A DNA stretch of 64,000 bases from JBFHIZ01 sp963666475 (GCA_963666475.2 CAXXJM010000001.1:1984001-2048000), one strand, 5' to 3'; shown: positions 35,913 through 45,795, counted from the first letter of the stretch. Made by a program: numbers and translations. The notes: generated by a model from the letters alone, not told the origin.

Positions 35913-36651
35913 TCGGCGAAATTCCCTCCATTTTTTTGAATACACGAGAAAAATGCGCTACATCACTAAATCCAACCATTTCTGTTAAATCACTAATCCG
36001 ATATTCTGGATTTCCCAACAGTTCTTTTGCTCGATCAATTCGTATGGTGTTTAATATTTCCGAGAAATTTTTCCCACAGAATTTATTCAGTAACTTACTT
36101 AAGTGCCACTGACTTACAAAAATATGTTCAGCCACTTCAGAAAGCATCAACTTTTCTTCGTAGTGTTCTTCCATGTATTCTATTGCCTTTTTAACGACAA
36201 AGCTGCTTGCGTCATTTTCATCATGCTCAGACAGCTGGTCTTTATTGTTGGTAAGTTCGATTGGATGATTCATCTGTTCTTTTGCTTTGTTGATCATAAA
36301 ATCTACAGACTCTTCCAGTTCTTTCATTTTCGATGGCTTTAATAAAAAACGACAAACTCCTAAGGAGATTGCTTTCTGTGCATAATCAAAATCTCGATAC
36401 CCTGTGAGTATCGTGATTAACATTTCAGGAAACTGTGAGCGGATAGCAGCAATCATTGTCAATCCGTCCAGCATTGGCATTGCGATATCTGAAATCAAAA
36501 TATCCGGTTTCTTTTCCGATATGAGTTTCAAACCTTCCACACCATTATTTGCAGACCCCACAATGGTACAACCTTTTTTTTCCCATTCTATAATGTTGGT
36601 CAACCCTTCAACAATTATCGGTTCATCATCAATTATTACGACTTTCAGCAT
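35887..36651 (-). CDS. AraC-type response regulator (YesN-like)
   Basis: The product has 254 residues from the ATG at 36651 after AGGAGTGAAGG. The receiver has DDEP, phospho-acceptor in LISDIAMPMLDG and Lys in FLLKPSK. The C-terminal AraC domain has two helix-turn-helix motifs (LSEVAEHIFVSQWHLSKLLNKFCG and ISDLTEMVGFSDVAHFSRVFKK). Partner of the YesM-type kinase at 40047, though the two genes are separated by the transporter. Likely activates the amino-sugar genes. Confidence 0.93.
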   Translation of the reverse strand: MLKVVIIDDEPIIVEGLTNIIEWEKKGCTIVGSANNGVEGLKLISEKKPDILISDIAMPMLDGLTMIAAIRSQFPEMLITILTGYRDFDYAQKAISLGVCRFLLKPSKMKELEESVDFMINKAKEQMNHPIELTNNKDQLSEHDENDASSFVVKKAIEYMEEHYEEKLMLSEVAEHIFVSQWHLSKLLNKFCGKNFSEILNTIRIDRAKELLGNPEYRISDLTEMVGFSDVAHFSRVFKKMEGISPNEYRNTKL

Positions 36652-36722
36652 ACCTTCACTCCTTTGGCAAAACAATGATCTTTCTTTCAGTATACATTAT
36701 TTTGCCATACTTTCAATTCGTT

Positions 36723-37595
36723 CTATCCTTTGATAGCCCCTGCCGTCATACCTTTAATGATATATTTTTGGAGCGCTATATAAACAACAACTAGAGGAAT
36801 AACAACCAACGCTACTGCTGCTGCCATCAATCCGTAATTTGTTCCTTCCATGGATGTCAACTGATTTAAGAGCACAGTAATTGCCCATTGTTTTTTGTTT
36901 CGTAGATAGAACATTTGCGTAAACAGGTCATTATAACTCCATAAGAACGAAAAAATTGCAACAGTAGCAAAAGAAGGTTTTGCCAGTGGAACGATTACTC
37001 GAAAAAAAATCTGCCAAATGTTGCATCCTTCCATGTATGCCGCTTCCTCCAACTCTACTGGCAAACTTTTGATATATCCCATAAGTACAACAATTGCGAA
37101 AGATAAATTTCCAGCAATTTGTGGCAGCGCACAAGAAAGCAATGACAAGGTTAAATGTTCCGTATTTACAATCCCCCAGGAATACTGCATTTGAAATACC
37201 GGTATAATTGTTGAGAATACTGGAAACATCATTCCTGCAATGATCAGACTATTTAAAATCTTTTTCCCTTTGAATTCGTATCGTACCATAACATAGGATG
37301 CCAATCCTGCAAATAAAATGACAAATCCAGCAACAGACAATGAGATGAGCAAACTATTCTTGTATGCATTCAAAATATTCACTCGTTCAAATGCAAGCGC
37401 ATAGTTATCCATTGTAAATAATTCCCCGAGTGGAAGTGCAAATGAATTTGCAAGGATCTGTTTTTTATCTTTAAATGAATTGATCAGTACCCAGAAAATC
37501 GGATAAATGGTTGTTAATGCCCAAATTGATAATAGGACCGTGATCACCAGGTTCCCTTTGGAACTCTGTTTTTTTCTATTTCTCTTTGTATTCAT
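36723..37595 (-). CDS. sugar ABC transporter permease (MalG-type)
   Basis: The product has 290 residues with six membrane segments. The EAA loop EEAAYMEGCNIWQIFFRVIVPLAKP is complete, marking the site that contacts the ATPase. ATG at 37595 sits after GGAGGA. It is 12 nt downstream of the partner permease. CUT1-type sugar importer, substrate inferred from the phosphorylase in the same cluster. Confidence 0.94.
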   Translation of the reverse strand: MNTKRNRKKQSSKGNLVITVLLSIWALTTIYPIFWVLINSFKDKKQILANSFALPLGELFTMDNYALAFERVNILNAYKNSLLISLSVAGFVILFAGLASYVMVRYEFKGKKILNSLIIAGMMFPVFSTIIPVFQMQYSWGIVNTEHLTLSLLSCALPQIAGNLSFAIVVLMGYIKSLPVELEEAAYMEGCNIWQIFFRVIVPLAKPSFATVAIFSFLWSYNDLFTQMFYLRNKKQWAITVLLNQLTSMEGTNYGLMAAAVALVVIPLVVVYIALQKYIIKGMTAGAIKG

Positions 37596-37606
37596 GATCA
37601 CTCCTC

Positions 37607-38494
37607 CTAATACTCTTTCTCTTGAAAAATACGGTTCACAAACTTAGACAAGAGTACTCCAAGTACGACAATCAGCACGGCTATCGCAGATGAATAGTCT
37701 ACATTGTTTGCATTAAATACTTGATAATACATATAGGTTCCCGTAAGCCATGTCTCTCCAAATGGAAGACCTTTGGGGAACATGGTCCAAGGGAGATCAA
37801 ATACCTTCAATGCACCAGTTACTGCCAGGATACTACATGTGCAAATTACATTATGTAAAAGAGGAATGGATACATACCTCACCTGTTTCCATTTCGATGC
37901 CCCATCAATTGATGCTGCTTCATACAGTTCCGTTGGAATTCCATTCAGTCCTGTGACTAGAATAATAAAATAAAATCCAACATACTGCCAGGTAACCGGT
38001 ATCATCATTGTAATCAAAGCCAATGATTCGCTTTTGAAGTCAACAAGCGTAGTTGCCCCAAACAATTCTCTGATTTGGTTAATCATTCCTTTGTCATATA
38101 AGAAGATCAAATTGAACAGCAATCCTAATGCTGTTGCAGAAATGACAATCGGAAGAAAATAAACGATTCTGAAAAATTTCGAACCTTTTTTTACATTATC
38201 TACTAAAATAGCCAAGACAAGAGCAATTCCCACCTGGCCAATTACAGTCGCTACAATCATAATCGCGGTATTTCTCAATGCGATTCTCATATTTACATCT
38301 TCAAACATTGTTTTATAATTTGTGTACCAAGGATCCAACCAACCTTTTGCTGCAGTTCCCAGTCCACTGATATCTTGAAAACTGTTAATAAAGTTTTTAA
38401 CGAATGGATAATATAAGAAGGTAAACAAAAAGAGAAATGCTGGTGCCAAGAAAAGAATAATTGGCTTCTTGTTTTTATAGATATTTGCCGACAT
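37607..38494 (-). CDS. sugar ABC transporter permease (MalF-type)
   Basis: The product has 295 residues with six membrane segments, the first at about 12-34. The EAA loop reads YEAASIDGASKWKQVRYVSIPLLHN. GGAGG precedes the ATG. It follows the binding-protein gene after a stem-loop and forms a heterodimer with the MalG-type protein. No ATPase gene is in this cluster. Confidence 0.94.
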   Translation of the reverse strand: MSANIYKNKKPIILFLAPAFLFLFTFLYYPFVKNFINSFQDISGLGTAAKGWLDPWYTNYKTMFEDVNMRIALRNTAIMIVATVIGQVGIALVLAILVDNVKKGSKFFRIVYFLPIVISATALGLLFNLIFLYDKGMINQIRELFGATTLVDFKSESLALITMMIPVTWQYVGFYFIILVTGLNGIPTELYEAASIDGASKWKQVRYVSIPLLHNVICTCSILAVTGALKVFDLPWTMFPKGLPFGETWLTGTYMYYQVFNANNVDYSSAIAVLIVVLGVLLSKFVNRIFQEKEY

Positions 38495-38515
38495 GGCTTC
38501 CTCCTTTATATAGAA

Positions 38516-38549
38516 TGAGCCATGGTTGAAAGTTTTCCCCCATGGCTCA
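38516..38549 (-). other. intercistronic stem-loop between binding protein and permease genes
   Basis: TGAGCCATGG pairs perfectly with CCATGGCTCA around a 14-nt loop, without a T-tract. Such stems protect the upstream mRNA or cause partial termination, giving more binding protein than permease. Confidence 0.65.
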
Positions 38550-38555
38550 ATAAAA

Positions 38556-39917
38556 TTACTGTGCAGACAATAAATCTAGAACTTGTTGTACTGCTTCTGA
38601 GATATCACTTTTTCCTGTTACTAAATTTGGCATTCCGTCAAATACTGGTACTCTGCATTCTCCTGGAATCTGATCTTGTACTGCTCCGGTCATTCCTGTA
38701 GCACCTTGTACCATTGCAAGTCCATCAACAGCAAGTGATGATAATGCTGACTCGTCAACGGTCACACCATTTTTCAGTGCGGTTGCTGATACTTGAGCAA
38801 ATAAGGAAACCATTTCGTCTGTTGTCATGTAAGAAACAAAACTTACAGCTGCAGCGCGTTTTTCAGGATCATCCCATGCTTTTTTTGTAATGTAATATCC
38901 ACTTGATAATCCACCAATGATGTCTGTTGTAGCACGATCATTTTTTCCAGGTACATAAGTAACTGTGAAATTATCAATATCATCTGTCATACTTTCAATT
39001 CCACCAACTTTCCATGATCCATCAATCAGGAATGCTGCTTTTCCATCAATAAACATCTGAACTGTTTCATCGTCTGTTCCAGTGAGGGTATTTGCTGGGA
39101 AATATCCACGTTCATATAAATCTTTTACGTCGGTAAGACCATTCACCCAAGCTTGTCCTTGTAAACTATCAATTCCATCTGGAAGAATATTGTGTGTTGA
39201 AGGTGATAAGTAGTTGTAGATTGAGAACTCAAACCAGTAATGAGGAACCTGTGCAAGACTTGCTGCAATTGGAGTATAACCTGCATCTGAGATCTTCTGA
39301 CAAATGTCTAAGAATTCTTCCCATGTCGTATCTGCATTTGGAACTTCTACTCCAGCAGCTTCACAAACAGATTTATTTACGAACAATCCTTCCCAGTAAC
39401 CATTTACTGGAACTGAATAATTTACTCCGTCAACTGGTGAAGCACCAAGCATTCCATCTTTCATGTTTGACGCATAGTCAGGATATTCAGCACGAATTTC
39501 ATCGATTGATACCACTTTTCCTGCTTCTACAAATGCATTTGCATCAACACCATTAAAGAAGAATAAGACATCTGGTTCTGATCCGGTTTCAAAGTCTGCT
39601 AATACTCTTGCTTTAAATGTTTCATCTGAAGTTGCAGATGCGTCGTTCACTTCATTTCCTGTGCTCTCACACCATGCAGCAACTGCATCTTGGAAATTCA
39701 CTGCATTTCCATCATTTCCTGCATAAGTTGTAGTTACATTCAATGTTACAGGTCCTGTAGCTTCCTGTATGTCTTCCTGAGTAGAATTGTTTTCTACTAC
39801 TGTGTTCGCCTGATTGTCTGTGTTTGATGTCGTGTTGTTGTTTGTTTCTGTATTTCCACAACCAACAAGAGAAACAACCATCAATCCTGCGAGTAATAAA
39901 GCTGTTAACTTCTTCAT
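38556..39917 (-). CDS. sugar ABC transporter substrate-binding lipoprotein
   Basis: The product has 453 residues from the ATG at 39917. The lipoprotein signal MKKLTALLLAGLMVVSLVGCG has the lipobox LVGC, followed by an Asn/Thr-rich linker of ~35 residues. The mature part is a type 1 extracellular solute-binding fold (AFLIDGSWKVGGIESM, GKNDRATTDIIGG). Exposed on the outer face of the membrane. Clustering with a GH94 phosphorylase suggests a beta-linked disaccharide as ligand. Confidence 0.93.
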   Translation of the reverse strand: MKKLTALLLAGLMVVSLVGCGNTETNNNTTSNTDNQANTVVENNSTQEDIQEATGPVTLNVTTTYAGNDGNAVNFQDAVAAWCESTGNEVNDASATSDETFKARVLADFETGSEPDVLFFFNGVDANAFVEAGKVVSIDEIRAEYPDYASNMKDGMLGASPVDGVNYSVPVNGYWEGLFVNKSVCEAAGVEVPNADTTWEEFLDICQKISDAGYTPIAASLAQVPHYWFEFSIYNYLSPSTHNILPDGIDSLQGQAWVNGLTDVKDLYERGYFPANTLTGTDDETVQMFIDGKAAFLIDGSWKVGGIESMTDDIDNFTVTYVPGKNDRATTDIIGGLSSGYYITKKAWDDPEKRAAAVSFVSYMTTDEMVSLFAQVSATALKNGVTVDESALSSLAVDGLAMVQGATGMTGAVQDQIPGECRVPVFDGMPNLVTGKSDISEAVQQVLDLLSAQ

Positions 39918-39975
39918 TTCATTACCTCCCAATTAAATTGTTTACGTGTTTAAATGATGTGTACCATTTAATGAT

Positions 39976-40004
39976 ATTGTATGGGAAAGGATAAAAAAGG
40001 TTAA
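39976..40004 (-). promoter_or_regulatory. probable internal promoter of the transporter genes
   Basis: TTAACC (40004-39999), a 17-nt spacer and TACAAT (39981-39976) on the minus strand, 59 nt before the binding-protein start. A GTCA-TTATT-TGAC palindrome lies just upstream (40016-40028). Confidence 0.5.
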
Positions 40005-40046
40005 TGATTCGATTTGTCATTATTTGACTTAATTTGTTCGTATTAC

Positions 40047-41777
40047 TCAGTTTTTATCAATTTTGACCATAATAATACTGCTCGTTCCTCCCGGCATGTA
40101 TTTTTTTATCGTCAACCCGTACGGTTTTCCGTATAATATTCGAAGTCTTTTGTGCACATTGCGAATCCCAAGCCTAGTGGAGTGTGCTTCTTCTACCAAA
40201 TCATCTTCGCTCAATAAATCCTTAATCTTTTTCTCATCAGTTTCTGTCATCTCGCCATTGCTAATGATTTCTATCAGCAACGCCTCATCTCTGCGATAAA
40301 TTCGAATGGTAATCTCTTTGCTTTGATTCGCTACCATGCCATGTTCCACCGCATTTTCAATAATCGGCTGAATAATTAATTTGGGCACCTCATACTGTAA
40401 GCATTCTTCTTCAATATCTTTATGAATCTGGAATCGTTCGCCCAGTCTCTTTTTAATAATATATAAATAAGCATCTACATAGGACATTTCTTCCGCCAAG
40501 GAAACTAGGTGTCTGTCATCCCGATCCATGGTCGCGCCAAGAATCGTCGAAAGCGCTTCAATCATTTTACTTACTTTATAATTCTTTCCAAGTCGTGCTT
40601 CCCAATTGATGATTTCCAGTGTATTGTTTAAGAAATGTGGATTGATCTGCGACTGAAGTGCTTTGATTTCTGCATCTCTTAAAGCCAATTCTTCTAAATA
40701 GATTTTTTCAAATTGATATTTTAACTTTTGCGACATGCTGTTAAATGCCTCTTCCAAGAAGCCCCACTCTGCGATCGAGAAATCAGTATTTACGTGATAC
40801 CCATAGTTTCCTTTTCCAATTTCAATAGCTCCGTTCATTAGGTCTTTCACTGGTTTGGAGACTTTTCTTTTGAATAGCTCATAGATTAGAAGTGCTAATA
40901 CGGTGATTGTAAAAATAGCTAATAAAATGATTTCTCCAAGCAAAGCAGTCTGGTCTACAATCGATTTATTGCTGAGTTCTACAAGGTACGTAAACACATG
41001 CCCATCTTCTTTTATACTCATCCAAATCAACTTTCTTCCGTAGTCAAAATGGACTTTATTCATGCTGATGTTGTTTTGAATCGCATCTAAATTATAGAGG
41101 TCTTCGTTACCAAAGAAATATTCTCCATCTTCATATACCACACAATCTTCGTAGCCCCATATAGATTCCAGGCTTCGAATCATTTCTTCCTGATTAATTT
41201 CCATCACAATCGTAGCATATGGAAAATAGGACGCGCTCATAATATTTCGTACCAAATAAACGCGTCCTAATTTGTTTAAGAAATAGGAATCGGTTCCCAA
41301 ATCCTTTGCCACATCAGCAATATCTTCTTTTATATTCTTCTCAAAATACTGGATCTCCTGATAACTGCCTCCAGCTTGCGTGTGATAGGTAAAATATAGT
41401 CGATCCGGTATTTCCTGGTAATAGATAATTACGTTCGAGAATCGGCTATCAAACTTGTACTGCTGATCCAGAAATGTATTTGTGCTTTCATATAGTTCGT
41501 CTTCCTGGTGATTCTTTTGATATTCCTCATAAATTTCACGAATTGTTGGGAGATAGGACGCCGTTTTTGAGGCGGTCACACAGCTCTGCATATGAATAAG
41601 TGATGAGCTGATGGCATCTTCCATCGATATTTTAATGCTATTTTCTGTCTTTAAAGAAATTTCCCGATAAGTAAAGGTAAGTATCAGAGTCACAAGGAGC
41701 AACACGGGAAGAACAAAGGAGAAAATAATAATTAGTAAAACGTTTGTACTTAACTTGTGTGGCTTCTTGACTCTCAT
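40047..41777 (-). CDS. YesM-type sensor histidine kinase
   Basis: About 576 residues. The start is uncertain: ATG at 41777 has GGGA six bases upstream, while ATG 41789 and GTG 41798 are in frame. Membrane segments near 12-35 and 285-305 flank a large extracellular sensor; HAMP follows, then the His_kinase motif ALQSQINPHFLNNTLEIINW and an ATPase domain (IIQPIIENAVEHGM). Family members pair with YesN-type regulators, here 35887-36651, and usually sense extracellular sugars. Confidence 0.9.
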   Translation of the reverse strand: MRVKKPHKLSTNVLLIIIFSFVLPVLLLVTLILTFTYREISLKTENSIKISMEDAISSSLIHMQSCVTASKTASYLPTIREIYEEYQKNHQEDELYESTNTFLDQQYKFDSRFSNVIIYYQEIPDRLYFTYHTQAGGSYQEIQYFEKNIKEDIADVAKDLGTDSYFLNKLGRVYLVRNIMSASYFPYATIVMEINQEEMIRSLESIWGYEDCVVYEDGEYFFGNEDLYNLDAIQNNISMNKVHFDYGRKLIWMSIKEDGHVFTYLVELSNKSIVDQTALLGEIILLAIFTITVLALLIYELFKRKVSKPVKDLMNGAIEIGKGNYGYHVNTDFSIAEWGFLEEAFNSMSQKLKYQFEKIYLEELALRDAEIKALQSQINPHFLNNTLEIINWEARLGKNYKVSKMIEALSTILGATMDRDDRHLVSLAEEMSYVDAYLYIIKKRLGERFQIHKDIEEECLQYEVPKLIIQPIIENAVEHGMVANQSKEITIRIYRRDEALLIEIISNGEMTETDEKKIKDLLSEDDLVEEAHSTRLGIRNVHKRLRILYGKPYGLTIKKYMPGGTSSIIMVKIDKN

Positions 41778-41805
41778 ACCGATTCCCATACCTTTCACGT
41801 GAAAT

Positions 41806-43230
41806 TTATGATTCTTCTTTTAGGGACAAGAAATTCTCAAAGATCTGGATGATTTCTAGTGCGTCCCTTTTTTCAGGCATTTCTGCAAATATTCGAATTA
41901 GTGGTTCTGTCCCGGAGAATCTTCCTACAACCCATCCTCCGTTTTTAAAGTAAACTTTGCATCCATCTAAATAGGACACTTTTTCAATTTCAAATGGTAA
42001 ATCCGGAAGAATTTTGTCTTCCATTAAGACTTTCATGACCTCGTTCTTTTTTTCGTGTGAGAACTTATAGTCTCTTTCTTCCATGTAGATAGAACCTATT
42101 TCTTCTTGGATTTCGCGGTAAATGTCCGATAGTTTTTTTCCTGTTACGGCAATCATCTCAACCAGTAAACCAGCTGCATAAATTCCGTCTTTCCCTTTGA
42201 TATGTCCTCGAACAGTTAATCCACCTGAGGATTCTCCACCAATAACTGCATTGGTAACATTCATTTTTGCTGAGATGTGCTTGAATCCAACTGGCACCTC
42301 ATAACAGACCTCACCAAATTCCTTGGCTACCTTATCTAGCATATGCGTGGTCGCAATATTTCGAACCACAGGACCTTTCCAATTTTTATACTTTACTAAA
42401 TAATAATACAGAAGTACAAGAATATCATTTGGATGTAAAAAGCGTCCCGTATCATCAATGACTCCAAGTCGGTCGGCATCCCCATCGGTAGCTATACCAA
42501 TGTCGCAATTATGCTCTAATACTGAGGTTTGAAGCATTCGTAATGTTTTTGCGGAAGGTGATGGAAGCTTCCCACCAAATAACGTATCATGTCTTTCATG
42601 TATCGTATATACATCGCATCTGGCCGTATGAAAAATTGTCGTAAGTGATGTCTCACTGACTCCATACATTGGGTCTAATGCGATTTTCAAACCGGTCTTT
42701 CGAATTGCGTTCATATCTAAAGCATCTATAATATTATCAATATATTCGTTCAATGGATAAATTTCCTCAATCAGGCCTTGTTGCAGGCCTTCGTCATAGG
42801 TCATCTTCACTTCAAAATCAGCCGGAATCTTCGAAATATATTCTTCAATATCGAGCGTCTGCATTTCATCAGCATCTCTCCCGCCTTCTGTAAATACTTT
42901 GATTCCATTGTAAATTGCAGGATTGTGACTTGCTGTTATCATCATACCATATGGAAGCTGATGTTTCATTACATAAAACATAATCAACGGAGTCGGCGCC
43001 GACTTATTTACAAGAGAAATATGAATTCCTTCCTCTGCCATGACTTCTGCAACCCAACGCATGGCTTCCTTTGCAAGAAATCTTCGATCATAGCCGATGA
43101 CCATACCTTTCTCGGAAACCTGTTCTGTTTTCATCTTTGTTGCCATTGCTTTTGCTAGAATCTGAATATTTTTCTTTGTAAATTCATCTCCTATAATCGC
43201 TCGCCATCCGCCTGTACCAAACTTTATCAT
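41806..43230 (-). CDS. phosphohexomutase (phosphoglucomutase/phosphoglucosamine-type)
   Basis: The product has 474 residues. The start FGTGGWRAIIGDEF, the phosphoserine loop TASHNP (Ser101), the metal loop DGDADR, the sugar loop GGESSG and the phosphate loop RFSGTEPLIRI are all present. It interconverts sugar 1- and 6-phosphates. The gene follows the GH94 phosphorylase by 30 nt, so its job is probably to turn the sugar 1-phosphate product into a 6-phosphate. If the product is GlcNAc-1-phosphate it would act as a phosphoacetylglucosamine mutase; this is inferred from context. Confidence 0.9.
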   Translation of the reverse strand: MIKFGTGGWRAIIGDEFTKKNIQILAKAMATKMKTEQVSEKGMVIGYDRRFLAKEAMRWVAEVMAEEGIHISLVNKSAPTPLIMFYVMKHQLPYGMMITASHNPAIYNGIKVFTEGGRDADEMQTLDIEEYISKIPADFEVKMTYDEGLQQGLIEEIYPLNEYIDNIIDALDMNAIRKTGLKIALDPMYGVSETSLTTIFHTARCDVYTIHERHDTLFGGKLPSPSAKTLRMLQTSVLEHNCDIGIATDGDADRLGVIDDTGRFLHPNDILVLLYYYLVKYKNWKGPVVRNIATTHMLDKVAKEFGEVCYEVPVGFKHISAKMNVTNAVIGGESSGGLTVRGHIKGKDGIYAAGLLVEMIAVTGKKLSDIYREIQEEIGSIYMEERDYKFSHEKKNEVMKVLMEDKILPDLPFEIEKVSYLDGCKVYFKNGGWVVGRFSGTEPLIRIFAEMPEKRDALEIIQIFENFLSLKEES

Positions 43231-43260
43231 ACTATAACCATTCCCTTTCTTCTTTCCCTC

Positions 43261-45660
43261 TTATTTATCTCCCATTACTATTGTTACGAAATTTGTTGTA
43301 CCCATCTGCTGAACTGGAATATATTCAACTCTTTTGCCGTTTAAATATATTTCCTTTACTCCTTTGGATATATGATTCGGATTTTCGACTTGAATTTCAT
43401 ATTTTGCACCTCTAAATTCACGACTTACTTTGAATCCGTCCCAATCTTTTGGAATACATGGATTGATTTGGAGTCTGTCAAAGTCCGGCCAAATTCCTAA
43501 CATATAATGTGTCGCAGAAAAGTATGCCCATCCCCCTGTTCCCGTCATAAATGGATGTCTTGCTCTACCAAATGCGGTATGGTCTTTTCCAACAATGAAC
43601 TGGCAATAGGAATACGGCTCAGCTTCTCTCGTCTCAATCATGTCATTTTGATAATATGGACAAAGTGCATCATAAAATTTCATTGCGCGATCCCCGCGTC
43701 CAAGCTCACATTCGGCAGCCCATGCCCATGGATTTGGGTGGGAGAATATTGCTCCATTTTCTTTTAATCCTGGATACACTCTCGTAATAAATCCAATGTC
43801 ATCGTTTGGTTTTGTATAGCACGGAGCATTTAACATGATTCCGTATTCTGTATATAGATTTTCATCAATACTATCCATGGCCTGTATTGCTTTTTCATAT
43901 GGTGCAGCTTTGGAAAGAACCGCCCATACATTTGATTCTAAATGAATTTTTCCTTCTTCATCTTCCCTAGTTCCTATTTTTTTTCCATGTTTTGTAAATC
44001 CACGAATGTACCAGTTTTCATCCCAAAGTTCTTTGTCACACACCTTGATTACTTGTTTTTGTATTTCCTGGTACTTCGTAATATCTGCCTCTCTTTTTAG
44101 GTGCTTTGCAAGCTCTAAAAATTTTCCAAGTGCCCATACATGCAGGAAGGAAACCATGGCACTTTCTCCACCTCCAAGATTCAAGCAGTCATTCCAGTCT
44201 GCACGAAGACCTTTGCATACCCCGTGTGAACCTACTTCTCTTGTACTAAAATCTAGGATTGCTGTCATGTGCTCATATACGCTACCTTTTCCGCCGTCCG
44301 CATAAGATATTTCTTGATTGATAAATTCGATATCCCCAGTCTCTTTTACATATTCTACAATGGAAGTGACAAGCCAGAGTGCATCATCCGAACAAGCATC
44401 TTCTATCCCATGAACAATGTCATCTGCATTTTTTGTAGGAATTACGGTAGGTGATTTAAATGGCTTCTTTTTGTCCTTTTTCTCTTCAAACCATTCAGGT
44501 TGAAACAAATGCAATCCATAGCCTGTGGAAACAAGACCTTTTAATAACTCTTCGAGTCTTTGTTTACACTTGGTTGGATTAGAATGCAACACCGTCATTG
44601 CATCTTGTGCGGTATCACGATATCCAAGTCCGGTTCTTCCTCCCACTTCTATAAAGGACGCAAAGCGAGAGAACATTACATTGATTTCTGCCTGGTATAA
44701 GGTCCATGTATTAATCAGCGTATTCATTCCTTCATTCGGTGTATCAATCTGCATTTTATTTAATTTGTTTTTCCAATAAACCCGAAGATCCTGATATGCC
44801 TGATCTACATTCTTTAAATCGGTATATTTTTCTCGTATTTGTCTTCCTTGTTCCCTATTTCCTTCTCCTAGCATGAAAACATAACGAACGGTCTGACCTG
44901 GAGCCAATGTGATATTTTTTTGCAAGGACCCACAGTGGTTGTTCCCCAATTCCGTACTTCCAGAACAAGCTCCTTTTTCAACTGCGATCGGATTATCTTC
45001 TGTTCGATATCTGCCAAGGAACTGATCTCTTAAGCAGTCATAGCCATCTGGCTCAAAGTTTGCGGTAAAGTATTGAAATCCAAATTCCTCATAAAACAAG
45101 TCGTATTGAATCACTCCATCTTCATAATCAGAACCCGCACAGTACAAACTCATTTGAAAATTCTGATTGTCTATCATAATATGATGATATGAAAATTCGC
45201 AGTAGGAAAACATACTGAGTTCTCTTGGAACGTTTCCTGTGTTTGTAAGAGTTACGTCCCAAAGTTCGACATCTTCATCCACTGGTATCATCATTGTCTG
45301 TGTTGCGTGTATGTCGTTATAATCACAAGTATATTTTGTATAACTCAAGCCATGTCGGCACTCATAAGATGCTTGGTCCAAATCTTTTCCAACGGGCTGC
45401 CACGACACTGACCAATAATCTTTTGTCTCGTTATCTCTCAAATATACATAATGTCCAGGGCGATCCATCGGAACTGCATTCCCGCGAAATCTTGTTACCC
45501 TATGATATTCTGGAGACTTATGAAACATATATCCCCCAGCGGTTTGATTGATGACAACGCAGGTATCTTTCACCCCCAAATAGTTTGTCCAAGACATTGG
45601 TAAATCTACACGATCAATTACATATTCTCTTTTCTCATTATCAAAATATCCGTATTTCAT
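43261..45660 (-). CDS. GH94 disaccharide phosphorylase, N,N'-diacetylchitobiose phosphorylase-like
   Basis: The product has 799 residues. GH94 enzymes split beta-linked disaccharides with phosphate into a sugar 1-phosphate and a free sugar. The N-terminus (KYGYFDNEKREYVI, TNYLG) and the blocks FASFIEVGGRTGLGYRDTAQDA, HLFQPEWF and SHPNPWAWAAECELGRGDRAMKFYDAL were compared from memory with Vibrio chitobiose phosphorylase and with cellobiose phosphorylases; the former is clearly closer. The catalytic acid is D491 in RADWNDCLN. No signal peptide, so it acts inside the cell. First gene of the locus; AGGAG precedes the ATG. Cellobiose or another beta-disaccharide remains possible. Confidence 0.88.
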   Translation of the reverse strand: MKYGYFDNEKREYVIDRVDLPMSWTNYLGVKDTCVVINQTAGGYMFHKSPEYHRVTRFRGNAVPMDRPGHYVYLRDNETKDYWSVSWQPVGKDLDQASYECRHGLSYTKYTCDYNDIHATQTMMIPVDEDVELWDVTLTNTGNVPRELSMFSYCEFSYHHIMIDNQNFQMSLYCAGSDYEDGVIQYDLFYEEFGFQYFTANFEPDGYDCLRDQFLGRYRTEDNPIAVEKGACSGSTELGNNHCGSLQKNITLAPGQTVRYVFMLGEGNREQGRQIREKYTDLKNVDQAYQDLRVYWKNKLNKMQIDTPNEGMNTLINTWTLYQAEINVMFSRFASFIEVGGRTGLGYRDTAQDAMTVLHSNPTKCKQRLEELLKGLVSTGYGLHLFQPEWFEEKKDKKKPFKSPTVIPTKNADDIVHGIEDACSDDALWLVTSIVEYVKETGDIEFINQEISYADGGKGSVYEHMTAILDFSTREVGSHGVCKGLRADWNDCLNLGGGESAMVSFLHVWALGKFLELAKHLKREADITKYQEIQKQVIKVCDKELWDENWYIRGFTKHGKKIGTREDEEGKIHLESNVWAVLSKAAPYEKAIQAMDSIDENLYTEYGIMLNAPCYTKPNDDIGFITRVYPGLKENGAIFSHPNPWAWAAECELGRGDRAMKFYDALCPYYQNDMIETREAEPYSYCQFIVGKDHTAFGRARHPFMTGTGGWAYFSATHYMLGIWPDFDRLQINPCIPKDWDGFKVSREFRGAKYEIQVENPNHISKGVKEIYLNGKRVEYIPVQQMGTTNFVTIVMGDK

Positions 45661-45701
45661 TGCTTCTCCTCATTCATAGTTCTTTCACTCTAAGATTTTA
45701 C

Positions 45702-45726
45702 AAAGTTTATCAAATAAAGTTTATCA
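45702..45726 (-). repeat. direct repeat before the GH94 gene, possible regulator site
   Basis: AAAGTTTATCA occurs at 45702-45712 and 45716-45726, 14 bp apart (TGATAAACTTT in transcript direction). Direct repeats of this kind are usual for AraC-type regulators, one of which is encoded in this cluster. A weak promoter (TTGAAA, 18 nt, AATGAT) lies just upstream. Confidence 0.45.
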
Positions 45727-45795
45727 TTTCATAGAAATAACACCATTTTCAATTTTGTAGTTTATTGTTTTTTTTTGGCGAATTGTTTCAAGCAA

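Noticed and set aside
43261..45660. Cellobiose phosphorylase as the call for the GH94 gene
   Set aside because: From memory the N-terminal and catalytic blocks agree much better with N,N'-diacetylchitobiose phosphorylase; cellobiose is kept as an alternative.
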